A DNA stretch of 63,236 nucleotides from JBBRVW01 sp038246545 (lineage in GTDB: Bacteria > Actinomycetota > Actinomycetes > JACCUZ01). The notes beneath the pieces were generated by a model, which saw only the letters and a list, made by a program, of their open reading frames with translations, was not told the DNA's origin and ran no database searches. Below are positions 35,699 to 44,818 of the stretch, in pieces; position 1 is the stretch's first letter, and the number at the start of each line of letters is the position of its first letter. Location: contig JBBRVW010000031.1 of the NCBI GenBank assembly GCA_038246545.1, positions 1 through 63,236 on the forward strand, given 5' to 3'. A program made the position numbers and the translations under genes.

Positions 35699-36765
35699 CC
35701 CGCGTCGCCGTAGGCCCCGAGCAGTGCGACCGTGTCGACGCCGAGCCGGTCCAGCGCGTAGCCGCCCTCCTGCACCAGCACGGTCGGCCGGGCGAGGGCC
35801 ACGAGCCGGGCACCCGCGGCCCGGAAGCCGTCGGTGCTGACGTCGAGCGGGCTCTCCGGGTCGGCTCCCGCCGCGTCCACGCCGAGGGAGACCACCACGG
35901 CGTCCGGCGCGTAGTCCTCGACCACGGCCAGGAGCCGGTCGAGCGCCGCGAGCCAGCCGTCGTCAGCGGTGGCCGGTGCGAGTGGCTCGTTGACGGTCGT
36001 CCCGGCGCCCTCGCCGGCACCGTGCTCGTCGGCGAACCCGACGAAGTGCGGGAACCAGCCGGCGCCGGGATCGACGTGCAGCGAGGCGTACAGGACGTCG
36101 GCCCGCTCCCAGAAGACGGCCTGGGTGCCGTTGCCGTGGTGGGCGTCGACGTCCACCACCGCGACCCTGCCGTGGCCGGCGTCGCGCAGGGCCTCGGCGG
36201 CGACGGCCGCGTTGTTGAGGTAGCAGGAGCCGCCGAAAGCGCGCCGGGTCGCGTGGTGGCCGGGCGGCCGCGTGAGTGCGTACGCCGACGGCGCGCCGGC
36301 GACGACAAGGTCGACGGCGGTCATGGTGACGTCGACAGCGGCACGGGCGGCCTCCCACGTGCCGGGACCGACGAGGGTCATCGTGTCGTAGCACCAGAGC
36401 CCGGCGCGGGCGTGCGGCGCAGTCGGCCGGTGCGCCGGAAGGCCGTCGAGCATCCCCATGGTCGGGAAGACGTAGGGGACCACGCGGTCCTGGCCGACCA
36501 GGTCGGCGTAGTCACCGAGCGCCCAGTCGTCCGCCACCGTGCGGAGGTGGTCGAGCAGGTCGGGCTCGTGCACGCGGCGCAGCACGTCGTCGTCGTGCGT
36601 GGTCGCCCCGACCAGCCGACCTCCTGCGGAGAGGCAGGCGTCACGCAGGACGGTGGCGCGGTCCGGCACCTCGGTGCCCGGCGTCATCACGCCCACCCAC
36701 ACCTCGCCGTCGGGCTCGTGCCGGAGCACGGCGTCGGACCAGACCACGGGCGGCAGCGGGGCCAT
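35683..36765 (-). CDS. histone deacetylase superfamily (acetoin utilisation/acetylpolyamine amidohydrolase type)
   Basis: About 360 residues of an arginase/deacetylase fold. Zinc and catalytic motifs are complete: RPPGHHATR, GSCYLNNAAVAAEAL, VDVDAHHGNGTQAVF, and the late VVVSLGVDAAGADP and QEGGYAL. Likely deacetylates a small amine or protein lysine in the cytoplasm. ATG at 36765 is used; ATG at 36774 is equally possible and neither has a ribosome binding site, so a leaderless mRNA is plausible. Starts head-to-head with the S58 peptidase gene. Confidence 0.88.
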   Translation of the reverse strand: MAPLPPVVWSDAVLRHEPDGEVWVGVMTPGTEVPDRATVLRDACLSAGGRLVGATTHDDDVLRRVHEPDLLDHLRTVADDWALGDYADLVGQDRVVPYVFPTMGMLDGLPAHRPTAPHARAGLWCYDTMTLVGPGTWEAARAAVDVTMTAVDLVVAGAPSAYALTRPPGHHATRRAFGGSCYLNNAAVAAEALRDAGHGRVAVVDVDAHHGNGTQAVFWERADVLYASLHVDPGAGWFPHFVGFADEHGAGEGAGTTVNEPLAPATADDGWLAALDRLLAVVEDYAPDAVVVSLGVDAAGADPESPLDVSTDGFRAAGARLVALARPTVLVQEGGYALDRLGVDTVALLGAYGDAGHRAE

Positions 36766-36784
36766 GTGGTGCATGCTGTCACGC

Positions 36785-37867
36785 GTGCCCCGCGCTGCTG
36801 ATCTGCCGGTCAGGATCGGGCTGCTGCCGTCGGGGCCGACCGCCTCGGTGGTCGACGTGCCCGGCGCCGGTCTCGGGCACGCGACGGTGTGGCGCGACGA
36901 GGACCCACCGCCCGCGGGCCGGGGGGTGGCGCGAACCGGCGTGACCGTGCTCGACCTCGGGGGAAACATGTTCCGCTCCCCCGTGCCTGCGGGCGCCGCC
37001 GTGCTCAACGGCGCCGGCGAGTGCACCGGCCTGGTCTCGTTGCAGGAATGGGGGCTGGCGGAGACACCGGTGTTCCTCACGTCGTCGATGCAGGTCGGCC
37101 GGGTCCTCGACGCGGCGTGCGAGCTGCTGGTCGAGGAGGACCCGACCATCGGGGTCGAGGACGTCGTGCTGCCGCTGGTCGCGGAGTGCGACGACTCCCA
37201 CCTGAACGACGCCCGGCGGACGCAGGTGACCAAGGACGACGTCCGCGCGGCGCTGGCCGCGGCCCGCGCGTCGGCCGGCAGCCTCACACCTCCGTCCGAG
37301 GGTGCAGTCGGTGCCGGGACCGGCATGACCTGCCTCGGCTTCAAGGGTGGCATCGGCACGGCCTCCCGGCTGCTGCCGACCAGGCACACGCTGGGCGCGG
37401 TCGTGCTCACCAACTTCGGCGAGCAGGACCGCCTCACCGTCGGCGGGCTGCGGGTCGGCGCCGCGCTCCAGCGCGCTGCCAGCACCCGCCAGCGGGACGC
37501 CGGGTCGTGCATCGTCCTGCTGGTCACGGATGCACCGGTGGATGCCGCGGGGTGCGCGCGCATCGCGCGTCGGGCCGGGCTCGGCCTGGCCCGCACCGGG
37601 AGCGTCGCGACGCACGGAAGCGGCGAGATCTTCCTCGCGATGGCCACCGGGCTGCGCGCGCCGCGCGGCGCGCCGGCACCCGGAGTGCCGTTCACGGGTC
37701 GCGAGCTCGACCCGCTGCTGGCCGCTGCGGTGGAGGCCACCGAGGAGGCCGTGATCACGAGCCTGCTCGCCGCCACCACGGTGGTGGGGCGTGACGGCAA
37801 CCGCGCCGACGCGCTGCCGTACGACGAGGTGGTGGCCCTGCTCCGCGAGGCCGGACTCGGTGACTGA
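36785..37867 (+). CDS. peptidase S58 (DmpA-like) family protein
   Basis: About 360 residues of the DmpA/BapA self-cleaving Ntn-hydrolase fold: GLGHATVWRDE, TVLDLGGNMFRSPVPAG, NGAGECTGLVSLQEWG, and the central EGAVGAGTGM...FKGGIGTASR segment (about 178-203). Known members are beta-peptidyl or D-stereospecific aminopeptidases that process themselves in front of an N-terminal nucleophile. Which residue is the nucleophile needs an alignment: the small residue after EG is alanine here. GTG at 36785 is used; an ATG at 36773 would overlap the divergent gene. Overlaps the next gene by eight bases. Confidence 0.85.
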   Translation: MPRAADLPVRIGLLPSGPTASVVDVPGAGLGHATVWRDEDPPPAGRGVARTGVTVLDLGGNMFRSPVPAGAAVLNGAGECTGLVSLQEWGLAETPVFLTSSMQVGRVLDAACELLVEEDPTIGVEDVVLPLVAECDDSHLNDARRTQVTKDDVRAALAAARASAGSLTPPSEGAVGAGTGMTCLGFKGGIGTASRLLPTRHTLGAVVLTNFGEQDRLTVGGLRVGAALQRAASTRQRDAGSCIVLLVTDAPVDAAGCARIARRAGLGLARTGSVATHGSGEIFLAMATGLRAPRGAPAPGVPFTGRELDPLLAAAVEATEEAVITSLLAATTVVGRDGNRADALPYDEVVALLREAGLGD

Positions 37868-39791
37868 GGGGACCGCCGAGCACTCGTTCGTGACGCTGGC
37901 GGACGGCACCCGGCTAGCGGTCACCCTCTACCTCCCGGCGGCCTCCGAGCCGGCGCCGTGCCTGCTCGAGGCGCTGCCCTACCGCAAGGACGACCTCACC
38001 TCCGGCTACCGGCCGGAGTACCTGCGGCTGCGCGACGAGCACGGCTACGCGGTCTGCCGGGTCGACGTCCGCGGCACCGGGTCGTCCGACGGGCTGGCGA
38101 CCGACGAGTACCCGGCGACGGAGCAGCGGGACCTCGCCGAGCTCATCGGGTGGCTGGCCGACCAGTCGTGGTGCTCCGGCGCCGTCGGCATGTTCGGCAC
38201 CTCGTACTCCGGTTTCAACGCACTGCACCTGGCCGCCGAGCATCCACCCGCCCTCCGGGCGATCTGCGCGATCTACTCCAGCGACGACCGCTACACCGAC
38301 GACGTGCACTACATGGGCGGCTCGCTGCGACTGCTCGACGTCGTCGACTACCCGACGTACATGGTGGCGATGAACGCCCTGCCGCCGGTGCCGTCGCTCG
38401 CGGGCGACGCCTGGGTCGAGGACTGGCGCCGGCGCGTGGTGGACCTCGAGCCGTGGCTGGCCCGCTGGGTCGAGGAGCAGCACGACTCGGCCTACTGGCG
38501 GCAGGGCTCGGTGCGGCCGTCGTACGACCGGATCGGCTGCCCGACGTTTCTCGTCGCCGGCTGGGCCGACGGGTACCGGAACAACACCTTCCGCACGGTC
38601 GAGCGGCTGCGCGAGCAGGGCGTGCCGCACCGGCTGCTGATCGGGCCGTGGAGCCACATGTCGACGGCCACCTCGCTGCCCGGGCCGCACCTTGACCTGG
38701 TGCCGGTGATGGCCCGGTGGTGGGACCGGTGGCTGCGCGGCGTCGACGACGGGTACGACGACGAGCCGGCGATCACCTGGTTCGCGCAGCGGTCGACCAG
38801 GCCGGGACCGGACCGCCTGCTCGTGGACGGTGAGTGGCGCTCGGCGCCGGAGTGGCCGCTCGACGGCGCGGCTGTCTCGTCGCTGCCGCTCGGGTCCGGC
38901 GTCGCCACCTACGACGTGCTGCCCGATGTCGGCACCTCGGCCTGGAACAGCTGTGCCGGCTCGTTGCCGTGGGGGCAGCCGACCGACCAGCGGTACGACG
39001 ATTCGGCGTCCCTCACCTGGGAGTGGGCCGCCGACGGCCTGTCGTTGCTCGGGCACCCGCGGCTGCGTCTGCGGGTGTCGTCGTCCGAGCCGGTCGCGTC
39101 GGTGTCGGCAAAGCTGTGCGACGTCTTCCCGGACGGCACCTCGTCACTGGTCGGCCGGGGCTTCCTCAACCTCACGCACCGGGTCTCCTCGGAGTCGCCG
39201 TCACCACTGCCCGTCGGTGAGTGGCTCGACGTCGAGCTGGAGATGGAGGCGCTGGCCTTCGATGCCGTCGTCGCCGGGCACCGCCTGCGGCTGTCGATCG
39301 CCGGGGTCGACTGGCCCAACACCGTCGCACCTCCACGCCCGCTGACGCTGCGCCTCGACCTGGCCGCCTCGTCGCTCGAGCTGCCGCTGGCGGGGGTCTC
39401 GGCGCCGGCCCTGCCGCTGCCCTTCGTCGACCCGCCTGCGATCGACGATGTCGACCCCGGCGTCGGCTGGCACGCCTCGCGCGACGTGCTGCGCCGTCGT
39501 ACGTCCTGCTCCGACGAGCACGGCGGCGAGTTCGACGTCGACGGCGGGTCGGTCCGCGAGCACTACAGCGGCCGGGTGGAGATCGATACCCGGACGTGGA
39601 CGCAGCGCGCCGAATCGACCTCCGACCTCACCGTGCGCTGGCCTGAGGGCACCGCCAGGGCCCGCACCGAGGTGAGCCTCGTCGCCGACGAGCACGACTT
39701 CGACCTCACGATCCGGGTCGACACCTGGCGCGACGACGAGCCCTTCGAGTCACGGACCTGGGAGCGCCGTGTGCCGCGGGACCTCGGCTGA
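37860..39791 (+). CDS. CocE/NonD family alpha/beta hydrolase (X-Pro dipeptidyl-peptidase S15-like)
   Basis: A 643-residue protein. Alpha/beta-hydrolase N-terminal domain with the nucleophile in FGTSYSGFNAL (about 116-126), acid in AGWADGYRNNT and histidine in GPWSHM (about 264-269), followed by a C-terminal jelly-roll of the CocE type (from about 360). Family members are esterases or acyl-ester hydrolases and X-Pro dipeptidyl peptidases; no signal peptide, so cytoplasmic. GTG at 37860 lies within the end of the S58 gene, so the two hydrolases are translationally coupled and may act on the same compound. Confidence 0.88.
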   Translation: MTEGTAEHSFVTLADGTRLAVTLYLPAASEPAPCLLEALPYRKDDLTSGYRPEYLRLRDEHGYAVCRVDVRGTGSSDGLATDEYPATEQRDLAELIGWLADQSWCSGAVGMFGTSYSGFNALHLAAEHPPALRAICAIYSSDDRYTDDVHYMGGSLRLLDVVDYPTYMVAMNALPPVPSLAGDAWVEDWRRRVVDLEPWLARWVEEQHDSAYWRQGSVRPSYDRIGCPTFLVAGWADGYRNNTFRTVERLREQGVPHRLLIGPWSHMSTATSLPGPHLDLVPVMARWWDRWLRGVDDGYDDEPAITWFAQRSTRPGPDRLLVDGEWRSAPEWPLDGAAVSSLPLGSGVATYDVLPDVGTSAWNSCAGSLPWGQPTDQRYDDSASLTWEWAADGLSLLGHPRLRLRVSSSEPVASVSAKLCDVFPDGTSSLVGRGFLNLTHRVSSESPSPLPVGEWLDVELEMEALAFDAVVAGHRLRLSIAGVDWPNTVAPPRPLTLRLDLAASSLELPLAGVSAPALPLPFVDPPAIDDVDPGVGWHASRDVLRRRTSCSDEHGGEFDVDGGSVREHYSGRVEIDTRTWTQRAESTSDLTVRWPEGTARARTEVSLVADEHDFDLTIRVDTWRDDEPFESRTWERRVPRDLG

Positions 39792-39810
39792 GGATCGCTA
39801 GGGTCGATGG

Positions 39811-39984
39811 GTGCAGGGTCCGCGGGCAGTCCCCGTCGTGCAGCGAGGTCGGCAGCTGCTGGTGATGAAGAGGTACTACCGCGGCCGTGACTACGCAGTC
39901 CTGCCGGGACTCGGTCTGACCCGGCTCACCTGCGGACCGACCTGCCGCGGCTGCACGCGCCCTGAGCGGCGGGAACTCGCCTGA
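39811..39984 (+). pseudogene. NUDIX hydrolase remnant (internal deletion)
   Basis: The frame from GTG 39811 reads like the first 35 residues of a NUDIX protein: RAVPVVQRGRQLLVMKRYY then GRDYAVLPG, which in intact enzymes runs into GGGVE and the catalytic box GX5EX7REUXEE. Here the NUDIX box is missing. After the glycine the reading changes; in another frame the following bases encode DPAHLRTDLPRLHAP and a stop, which looks like a NUDIX C terminus. An internal deletion with frame loss explains both. Short, so the assignment is tentative. Confidence 0.55.
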
Positions 39985-40015
39985 CATCTCCGGTCGAGGT
40001 CGGCATGATCGGGTG

Positions 40016-40531
40016 ATGGCCGACGGCACGCTGCACGGCGCGACAGTGGTTCTGGAGCCGGTTCTCGCCGGGCACGTGCCCGACCTGCGGCGCATCCTCG
40101 CCACACCCGACGTACGCGCGCGCTGGGGCGACGAGGCAGCGTCGTCGGACTGGCCCGACGACGATCCCTCCGCCGTGCGCTACGCGATCGTCGTCGACGG
40201 CCGGGTGCGCGGGATGGTGCAGTACGGCGAGGAGGACGAACCGATGTACCGGCACGCGTCCATCGACGTCTTCGTCGACCCGGCGGTGCACGGCCGCGGT
40301 GTCGGGCGCGACGCGGTCGGCACTGTCGCCCGGCACCTCGTGGACGACCACGGCCACCACCGAATCGTCATCGACCCGGCGGCCGACAACGTCGCGGCGA
40401 TCCGGTGCTACACCGCGGTGGGCTTCCGGCCGGTCGGCCTGATGCGGCGGTACGAGCGGGACCCCATCACCGGAGAGTGGCACGACGGCCTGCTCATGGA
40501 CCTCCTCGCCGACGAGATCGTCCATCCGTAA
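40016..40531 (+). CDS. GNAT family N-acetyltransferase, AAC(6')-like
   Basis: A 171-residue acetyl-CoA-dependent N-acyltransferase. The acetyl-CoA loop reads DPAVHGRGVGRDAVGTVARHL (about 86-106) and the C-terminal RCYTAVGFRPVGLMRRYERDP pattern is that of AAC(6')-type enzymes, which include aminoglycoside acetyltransferases and many housekeeping ones. Substrate unknown. ATG at 40016 (a GTG precedes it directly); weak ribosome binding site. Confidence 0.85.
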   Translation: MADGTLHGATVVLEPVLAGHVPDLRRILATPDVRARWGDEAASSDWPDDDPSAVRYAIVVDGRVRGMVQYGEEDEPMYRHASIDVFVDPAVHGRGVGRDAVGTVARHLVDDHGHHRIVIDPAADNVAAIRCYTAVGFRPVGLMRRYERDPITGEWHDGLLMDLLADEIVHP

Positions 40532-40536
40532 AACCC

Positions 40537-40560
40537 GTTGTGCCGCAACGTTTTCAGCCG
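40537..40560. repeat. copy 1 of a 24-bp motif upstream of the DUF222-HNH gene
   Basis: GTTGTGCCGCAACG plus TTTTCAGCCG; it matches 19 of 24 positions of the motif at 63045-63068 in the same orientation without gaps. It contains a GTTG/CAAC inverted repeat. Located 49 bp before the DUF222-HNH gene and just after the acetyltransferase stop, so it could also function as the acetyltransferase terminator. Confidence 0.5.
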
Positions 40561-40608
40561 TATCGCGGGGTCGGGGGGTTGTGTCCGGGGTGGTCGTAGG
40601 TTCGTGGC

Positions 40609-41777
40609 ATGGGGATGGGCTCGCTGGACCTGGTCGAGGTGCTGGTCGAGCGCGGCTCCGGCTGGGAGCGGGCCGCGATCGAGCTGCAGCTGGACGGGAC
40701 GGTGTCCGAGCTCGCGGGGCCGCTGGAGTCGGTCGACCCGGCGGACCTGGAGCCCGGTGAGCTGGTCGGGTACCTGCGGGTGACCGAGCGGGTCACCGCG
40801 CAGGTCGCGGCCCTCGCGCAGCGCACGGTGGCGCTGGTCGCGGAGGCCACCGAGGCGCTCGGGCTGCACCCGCAGGACGCCCGGCACGAGCTCGCCGTCG
40901 CGCTGCGACTCTCGCCGGTGACCGCCTCCCAGCGGGTCCGGGTCGCCCTCGAGCTGCGGGACCGGTTCCCGGCCACCCTGGCGCTGATGGACACCGGCCG
41001 GGTCGGCCACGCCCACGCCGCGCACCTGGTGCGGGAGACCGAGGGCCTGCCCGACGAGGTCGCCGCCGCGGTCGAGGCCCGGGTGCTGCCGGTGATGGCA
41101 CGCCAGACCCCGGCCGAGACGAAGCGCGCGGTGCGCGACGCAGTCGTGCGGGTCGACCCGGCCGCAGCGCGCGAGCGGGCGACCGGGCGCACGGGCAGCG
41201 GCGGGTCGAGCGGGTCCCGGACCGGGACGGGCGCACCGGCTGGTACCTGCCGCTCCCGGCCGAAGTCGAGGTCGAGATGTGGGGCGCCACCACCGCCGCC
41301 GCGAAGACCGTGCGGGCCTCCCGCCGGGCCGCCGGCCTGGAGCAGGTGCGCCTGGACGCGCTACGCGTGGACCTGGTCATCGACCGCATCCTCGGCATCG
41401 ACACTCTCGAGACCTCCGACATCGAAGCGCCGAGCGACGCAAGGGTCGACCCCGAGCCCGTCGACGGCTACCCCGTCGACTCCGGGCAGGACGATCAAGG
41501 TGACGGCGGGGCCACCGAGGTCGACGGCGTTGGCGGGTTCCCCAGCTGCCACCAACCCGCCCACGCCTGCGACTGCGACCACGTCGTCGCCTACCGCGAC
41601 GGACGACGCGACGGCCAGACCGTGCGCCTCAACCTCGGACCACTGTGCCGCCGGCACCACAACGCCAAGACCCACGGCCGATGGCGCCTGCACTACGACC
41701 CCACGACCAGGACCAGGACCTGGACCAGCCCACTCGGGCTCACCCACCTCATGAACGCCACCCCACTGCTCACCTGA
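40609..41777 (+). pseudogene. DUF222/13E12-type HNH endonuclease, frameshifted
   Basis: Residues 1-190 of the first frame are a good DUF222 domain (VTERVTAQVAALAQRTVALV, GLHPQDARHELAVAL, RVGHAHAAHLVRETEGLPDEV). From about position 41180 that frame becomes meaningless, while the frame ending at 41777 reads RVERVPDRDGRTGWYLPLPA, then EVEVEMWGATTAAAKTVRAS, and ends with an intact HNH centre CDCDHVVAY...LCRRHHNAKTHGRW. A one- or two-base indel at about 41175-41200 separates the halves; joined, the protein would be about 389 residues. Real decay or a sequencing error in a GC-rich run both fit. Such genes are multi-copy in actinobacteria. Confidence 0.85.
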
Positions 41778-41844
41778 CGGCAGAGGATGCCGACGCGCCG
41801 AAACCGGCGTGACGCGCAGCCTGCCGGCTGCGAGGCTCCTCGTG

Positions 41845-42597
41845 ATGCCATCACCGCTGCACCACCTCGTCCAGGGTTCTGGTCCGGCCGTCGTGCTGCT
41901 GCACGCCGGGGTGGCCGACCTCCGCATGTGGGAGGCCCAGGCGACCGCCCTGGCGCCGACCCACCGCGTCATCCGGTGCGACCTGCGCGGGTTCGGGCAG
42001 ACCCCGCTGGCACCGGGCAGGCCCTACGCCGACGGGCAGGACGTCATCGACCTGCTCGACGAGCTCGACGTCGACACCTTCGCGCTGGTGGGCGCGTCCT
42101 ACGGCGGCGGCGTCGCCCTCCAGGTCGCGTCGACGGTGCCCGAACGAGTCACCCGGCTGGTCCTCCTCGCGGCCGCTGCGGACCTGGTGGAACCGACTGC
42201 GGCCGTCCGCGCGTTCGGCGCCGAGGAGAACCGCCTGCTCGAGGCAGGGGACGTCGCAGGGGCGACGGACCTGAACGTGCAGACCTGGGCCGGCCCGGAC
42301 GCCGACCCCGCAGCGAGAGAGCTGCTGCGCGAGATGCAGGCCCGGGCATTCGAGGTGCAGCTGGCGGCCGGCGACGACGTCGACAACCGCGACCTGGACG
42401 TCGTCCCGGAGCTGCTGACGATGCCCATGACGGTTGTGTACGGCGCTCACGACCTCGACTTCTTCGCCGCGACCGCACGCGAGCTCGTGCGACTCGTCCC
42501 CTCGGCCACGCTCGTCGAGCTGGACTGGGCGGGTCACCTGCCCGCACTGGAGCGCCCGGAGGCGACCACCGACCTGCTGCGCGCGGCACTGGCCTGA
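41845..42597 (+). CDS. alpha/beta hydrolase
   Basis: A 250-residue alpha/beta hydrolase fold: oxyanion segment VVLLHAGVADLRMWEAQ (about 17-33), nucleophile elbow VGASYGGGVAL (about 82-92), acid in YGAHDLDFF and histidine in DWAGHLPALERP near the end. Resembles 3-oxoadipate enol-lactonase/chloroperoxidase-type hydrolases; substrate unknown. ATG at 41845 is chosen because GAGG lies nine bases upstream; the frame is open to a GTG at 41809. Confidence 0.87.
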   Translation: MPSPLHHLVQGSGPAVVLLHAGVADLRMWEAQATALAPTHRVIRCDLRGFGQTPLAPGRPYADGQDVIDLLDELDVDTFALVGASYGGGVALQVASTVPERVTRLVLLAAAADLVEPTAAVRAFGAEENRLLEAGDVAGATDLNVQTWAGPDADPAARELLREMQARAFEVQLAAGDDVDNRDLDVVPELLTMPMTVVYGAHDLDFFAATARELVRLVPSATLVELDWAGHLPALERPEATTDLLRAALA

Positions 42598-42615
42598 GCG
42601 ACGGCCGGTAGCCTC

Positions 42616-43098
42616 GTGCGGGTGACGAGGATCCTGGTCACCGGGATGTCCGGCACCGGCAAGTCCGCCGCCCTCGCGGCGCTCGGAGCGCGTGGCCACC
42701 GGGTCGTCGACACGGACTACGACGGGTGGAGCGAGCACGTCACGCTCCCCGACGGCTCGACCGACTGGATGTGGCGCGAGGACGCGGTCCACCAGCTGCT
42801 CAACGACCAGCACGGCGGGGCCCTGTTCCTCGCCGGGACCTCCCGGAACCAGGGCCGCTTCTACCCGCTCCTCGACCACGTCGTGCTGCTCTGTGCGCCG
42901 GCCGACGTGCTGCTCGCGCGGATCGCTGCCCGGGACTCCAACCCCTACGGCAAGAGCGACACCGAGCGCGCCCTGGTTCTGGAGCACCTCGAGGCCGTCG
43001 AGCCGCTGCTGCGGGCCACAGCCACGCTGGAGATCGACGCCACCCGACCGCTGGCCGAGGTCGTCGACACGCTCGAGGCCCTCGTCACCCCCGCCTAG
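42616..43098 (+). CDS. small P-loop kinase-like protein
   Basis: About 160 residues with a Walker A GMSGTGKSAA (about 10-19), DTDYDGW at the Walker B-like position and a lid-like region with arginines (ARIAARDSNPYGKSDTER). The size and layout are those of shikimate/gluconate/adenylate-kinase-like small-molecule kinases. No substrate can be named. Eighteen bases after the hydrolase gene; GTG at 42616 or 42622. Confidence 0.8.
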   Translation: MRVTRILVTGMSGTGKSAALAALGARGHRVVDTDYDGWSEHVTLPDGSTDWMWREDAVHQLLNDQHGGALFLAGTSRNQGRFYPLLDHVVLLCAPADVLLARIAARDSNPYGKSDTERALVLEHLEAVEPLLRATATLEIDATRPLAEVVDTLEALVTPA

Positions 43099-43109
43099 AC
43101 TCCGGCCTC

Positions 43110-44348
43110 GTGACTGTCGAGAGCACGGACGTCCTCGGTCTGGCCCGCCGCATCGGACCGGACCTGGTCGCGCTGCGCCGCGAGCTGCACCGCATCCCCG
43201 AGATCGGCAACCACCTGCCGCTCACCCAGGCGGTCCTGCTCCGCGAGCTGCGCGGCCTGGACGGCCTCGAGATCAGCACCGGCACCGCCCTGTCGTCAAT
43301 CACCGCCGTGGTCCGCGGCGGCGCTGAAGGTGCGGGCGACGGACCCGTGGTTCTGCTCCGGGGCGACATGGACGCGCTGCCGGTGACCGAGGCGGCGCCG
43401 GTCGACTACGTCTCCGGGCACGTCGGTGTCATGCACGCCTGCGGGCACGACCTGCACATGGCCGGCCTCGTCGGTGCCGCCCGAATCCTGCTCGCCCGCC
43501 GCGCCGAGCTCGCCGGCGACGTCGTCCTCATGTTCCAGCCCGGTGAGGAGGGACCAGGTGGCGCCGAGCCGATGATCGCCGAGGGGCTCCTGATGGCGGC
43601 CGGCCGGCCGGTGGACGCCGCGTACGCGCTGCACGTCGCGTCGTCGGAGCACCCCGCCGGCCAGTGGTACAGCCGGCCGGGGCCGGTCTACGCCGCCGCC
43701 GACGAGGTGCGCGTCCGCGTCGTCGGCGAGGGCGGCCACGGCTCCACCCCGCACCGCGCGAAGGACCCGATCCCGGCGGCCTGCGAGATGGTCGTCGCTC
43801 TCCAGACGATGACCACCCGCGGGTTCGACGTCTTCGACCCGGTCGTCGTCACCGTCGGCCGCTTCGCCGCGGGCACCAAGGAGAACATCATCCCGGACAG
43901 CGCCGAGTTCGACGCGACGGTCCGCAGCCTCTCGCCGGCGGCGCGCACCAAGGTGCAGCACGACGTCGAGCGACTGGTGCACGGCATCGCCGCCGCGCAC
44001 GGCCTGACCGTCGAGGTCGGCTACCGGCTCGGCTACCCGGTCACCGTCAACGAGGAGACCGAGTACGCACTCGCACGCGACGTCGTCACCGACCTGTTCG
44101 GCGCCGACCGCTTCACGCTGATGCCGGAGCCCGAGCTGGGCGCGGAGGACATGTCCTTCGTGCTGGACCGAGTGGCCGGCGCCTACCTCAACCTCGGTGC
44201 CTGCCCCGTCCCCGACCACGAGACCGCGCCCGACAACCACTCGCCGCGAGCAGCCTTCGACGACGCGGTGCTGCCGGACGCCGCCGCCTGGCTCGCCGAG
44301 GTCGCGGTCCGCCGGCTCCGGCGAAGTCCGGCCCCCGCCGGGCGTTGA
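43110..44348 (+). CDS. M20-family amidohydrolase (N-acyl amino acid/hippurate hydrolase type)
   Basis: A 412-residue zinc/manganese amidohydrolase. Ligand motifs: RGDMDALPV (84-92), HACGHDLHMAG (109-119, with the cysteine typical of the M20D branch), FQPGEEGPGGA, and the dimerisation lid GEGGHGSTPHRAKDP; ENIIPDSAEF and ELGAEDMSFVL close the site. It would hydrolyse an N-acyl amino acid or similar amide in the cytoplasm. GTG at 43110, eleven bases after the kinase-like gene. About 0.5 kb from the Rieske locus, so a role in deconjugating its substrate is conceivable but not shown. Confidence 0.9.
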   Translation: MTVESTDVLGLARRIGPDLVALRRELHRIPEIGNHLPLTQAVLLRELRGLDGLEISTGTALSSITAVVRGGAEGAGDGPVVLLRGDMDALPVTEAAPVDYVSGHVGVMHACGHDLHMAGLVGAARILLARRAELAGDVVLMFQPGEEGPGGAEPMIAEGLLMAAGRPVDAAYALHVASSEHPAGQWYSRPGPVYAAADEVRVRVVGEGGHGSTPHRAKDPIPAACEMVVALQTMTTRGFDVFDPVVVTVGRFAAGTKENIIPDSAEFDATVRSLSPAARTKVQHDVERLVHGIAAAHGLTVEVGYRLGYPVTVNEETEYALARDVVTDLFGADRFTLMPEPELGAEDMSFVLDRVAGAYLNLGACPVPDHETAPDNHSPRAAFDDAVLPDAAAWLAEVAVRRLRRSPAPAGR

Positions 44349-44389
44349 GCGCTCGCCTAGGATGTGACGACCGATCCCGGAGGCCCGCC

Positions 44390-44767
44390 GTGGACGACCT
44401 GGAACGCGTGCTCGTCGAGCACACCAACGCGTGGAACAGTCACGACGTCGATCGGCTGATGGCGTTGTTCTCCGACGACTGCGTGTTCGAGGCGTCCGGC
44501 GGTCCGGAAGCCTGCGGCCGGCGGTTCGAGGGTCGCGACGCAGTGCGCGATGCCTTTCGCGACGTGCTGGACTCGATGCCGGACGCCCACTGGGGCGAGG
44601 GTCGGCACTTCGTGCTCGCAGACGGCTACGACGTCTCGGAGTGGCACCTCACCGGCACCCTGCCCGACGGCGGCCGGGTCGACGTGCTGGGGTGCGACTT
44701 CCTCACCGTCCGGGACCGCGCGATCGTCCGGAAGAGCTCCTTCCGCAAGCAGCGGACCGGTACCTGA
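44390..44767 (+). CDS. SnoaL/NTF2-like protein
   Basis: A 125-residue cone-shaped NTF2 fold: LVEHTNAWNSHDVDRLMALF (about 8-27), SDDCVFEASGG and EWHLTGTLPDGGRVDVLGCD. Members include small-molecule isomerases and ligand-binding domains; the substrate is unknown. GTG at 44390 has GGAGG six bases upstream. Convergent with the first Rieske gene. Confidence 0.82.
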   Translation: MDDLERVLVEHTNAWNSHDVDRLMALFSDDCVFEASGGPEACGRRFEGRDAVRDAFRDVLDSMPDAHWGEGRHFVLADGYDVSEWHLTGTLPDGGRVDVLGCDFLTVRDRAIVRKSSFRKQRTGT

Positions 44768-44818
44768 CGTGCCCGGCGAGAGCGACCTCGCGACCGACGC
44801 CGTCAGGCCTGCCGGCGG

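Noticed and set aside
41809..41844. N-terminal extension of the alpha/beta hydrolase from GTG 41809
   Set aside because: The added residues are not family-like and a better ribosome binding site precedes ATG 41845.
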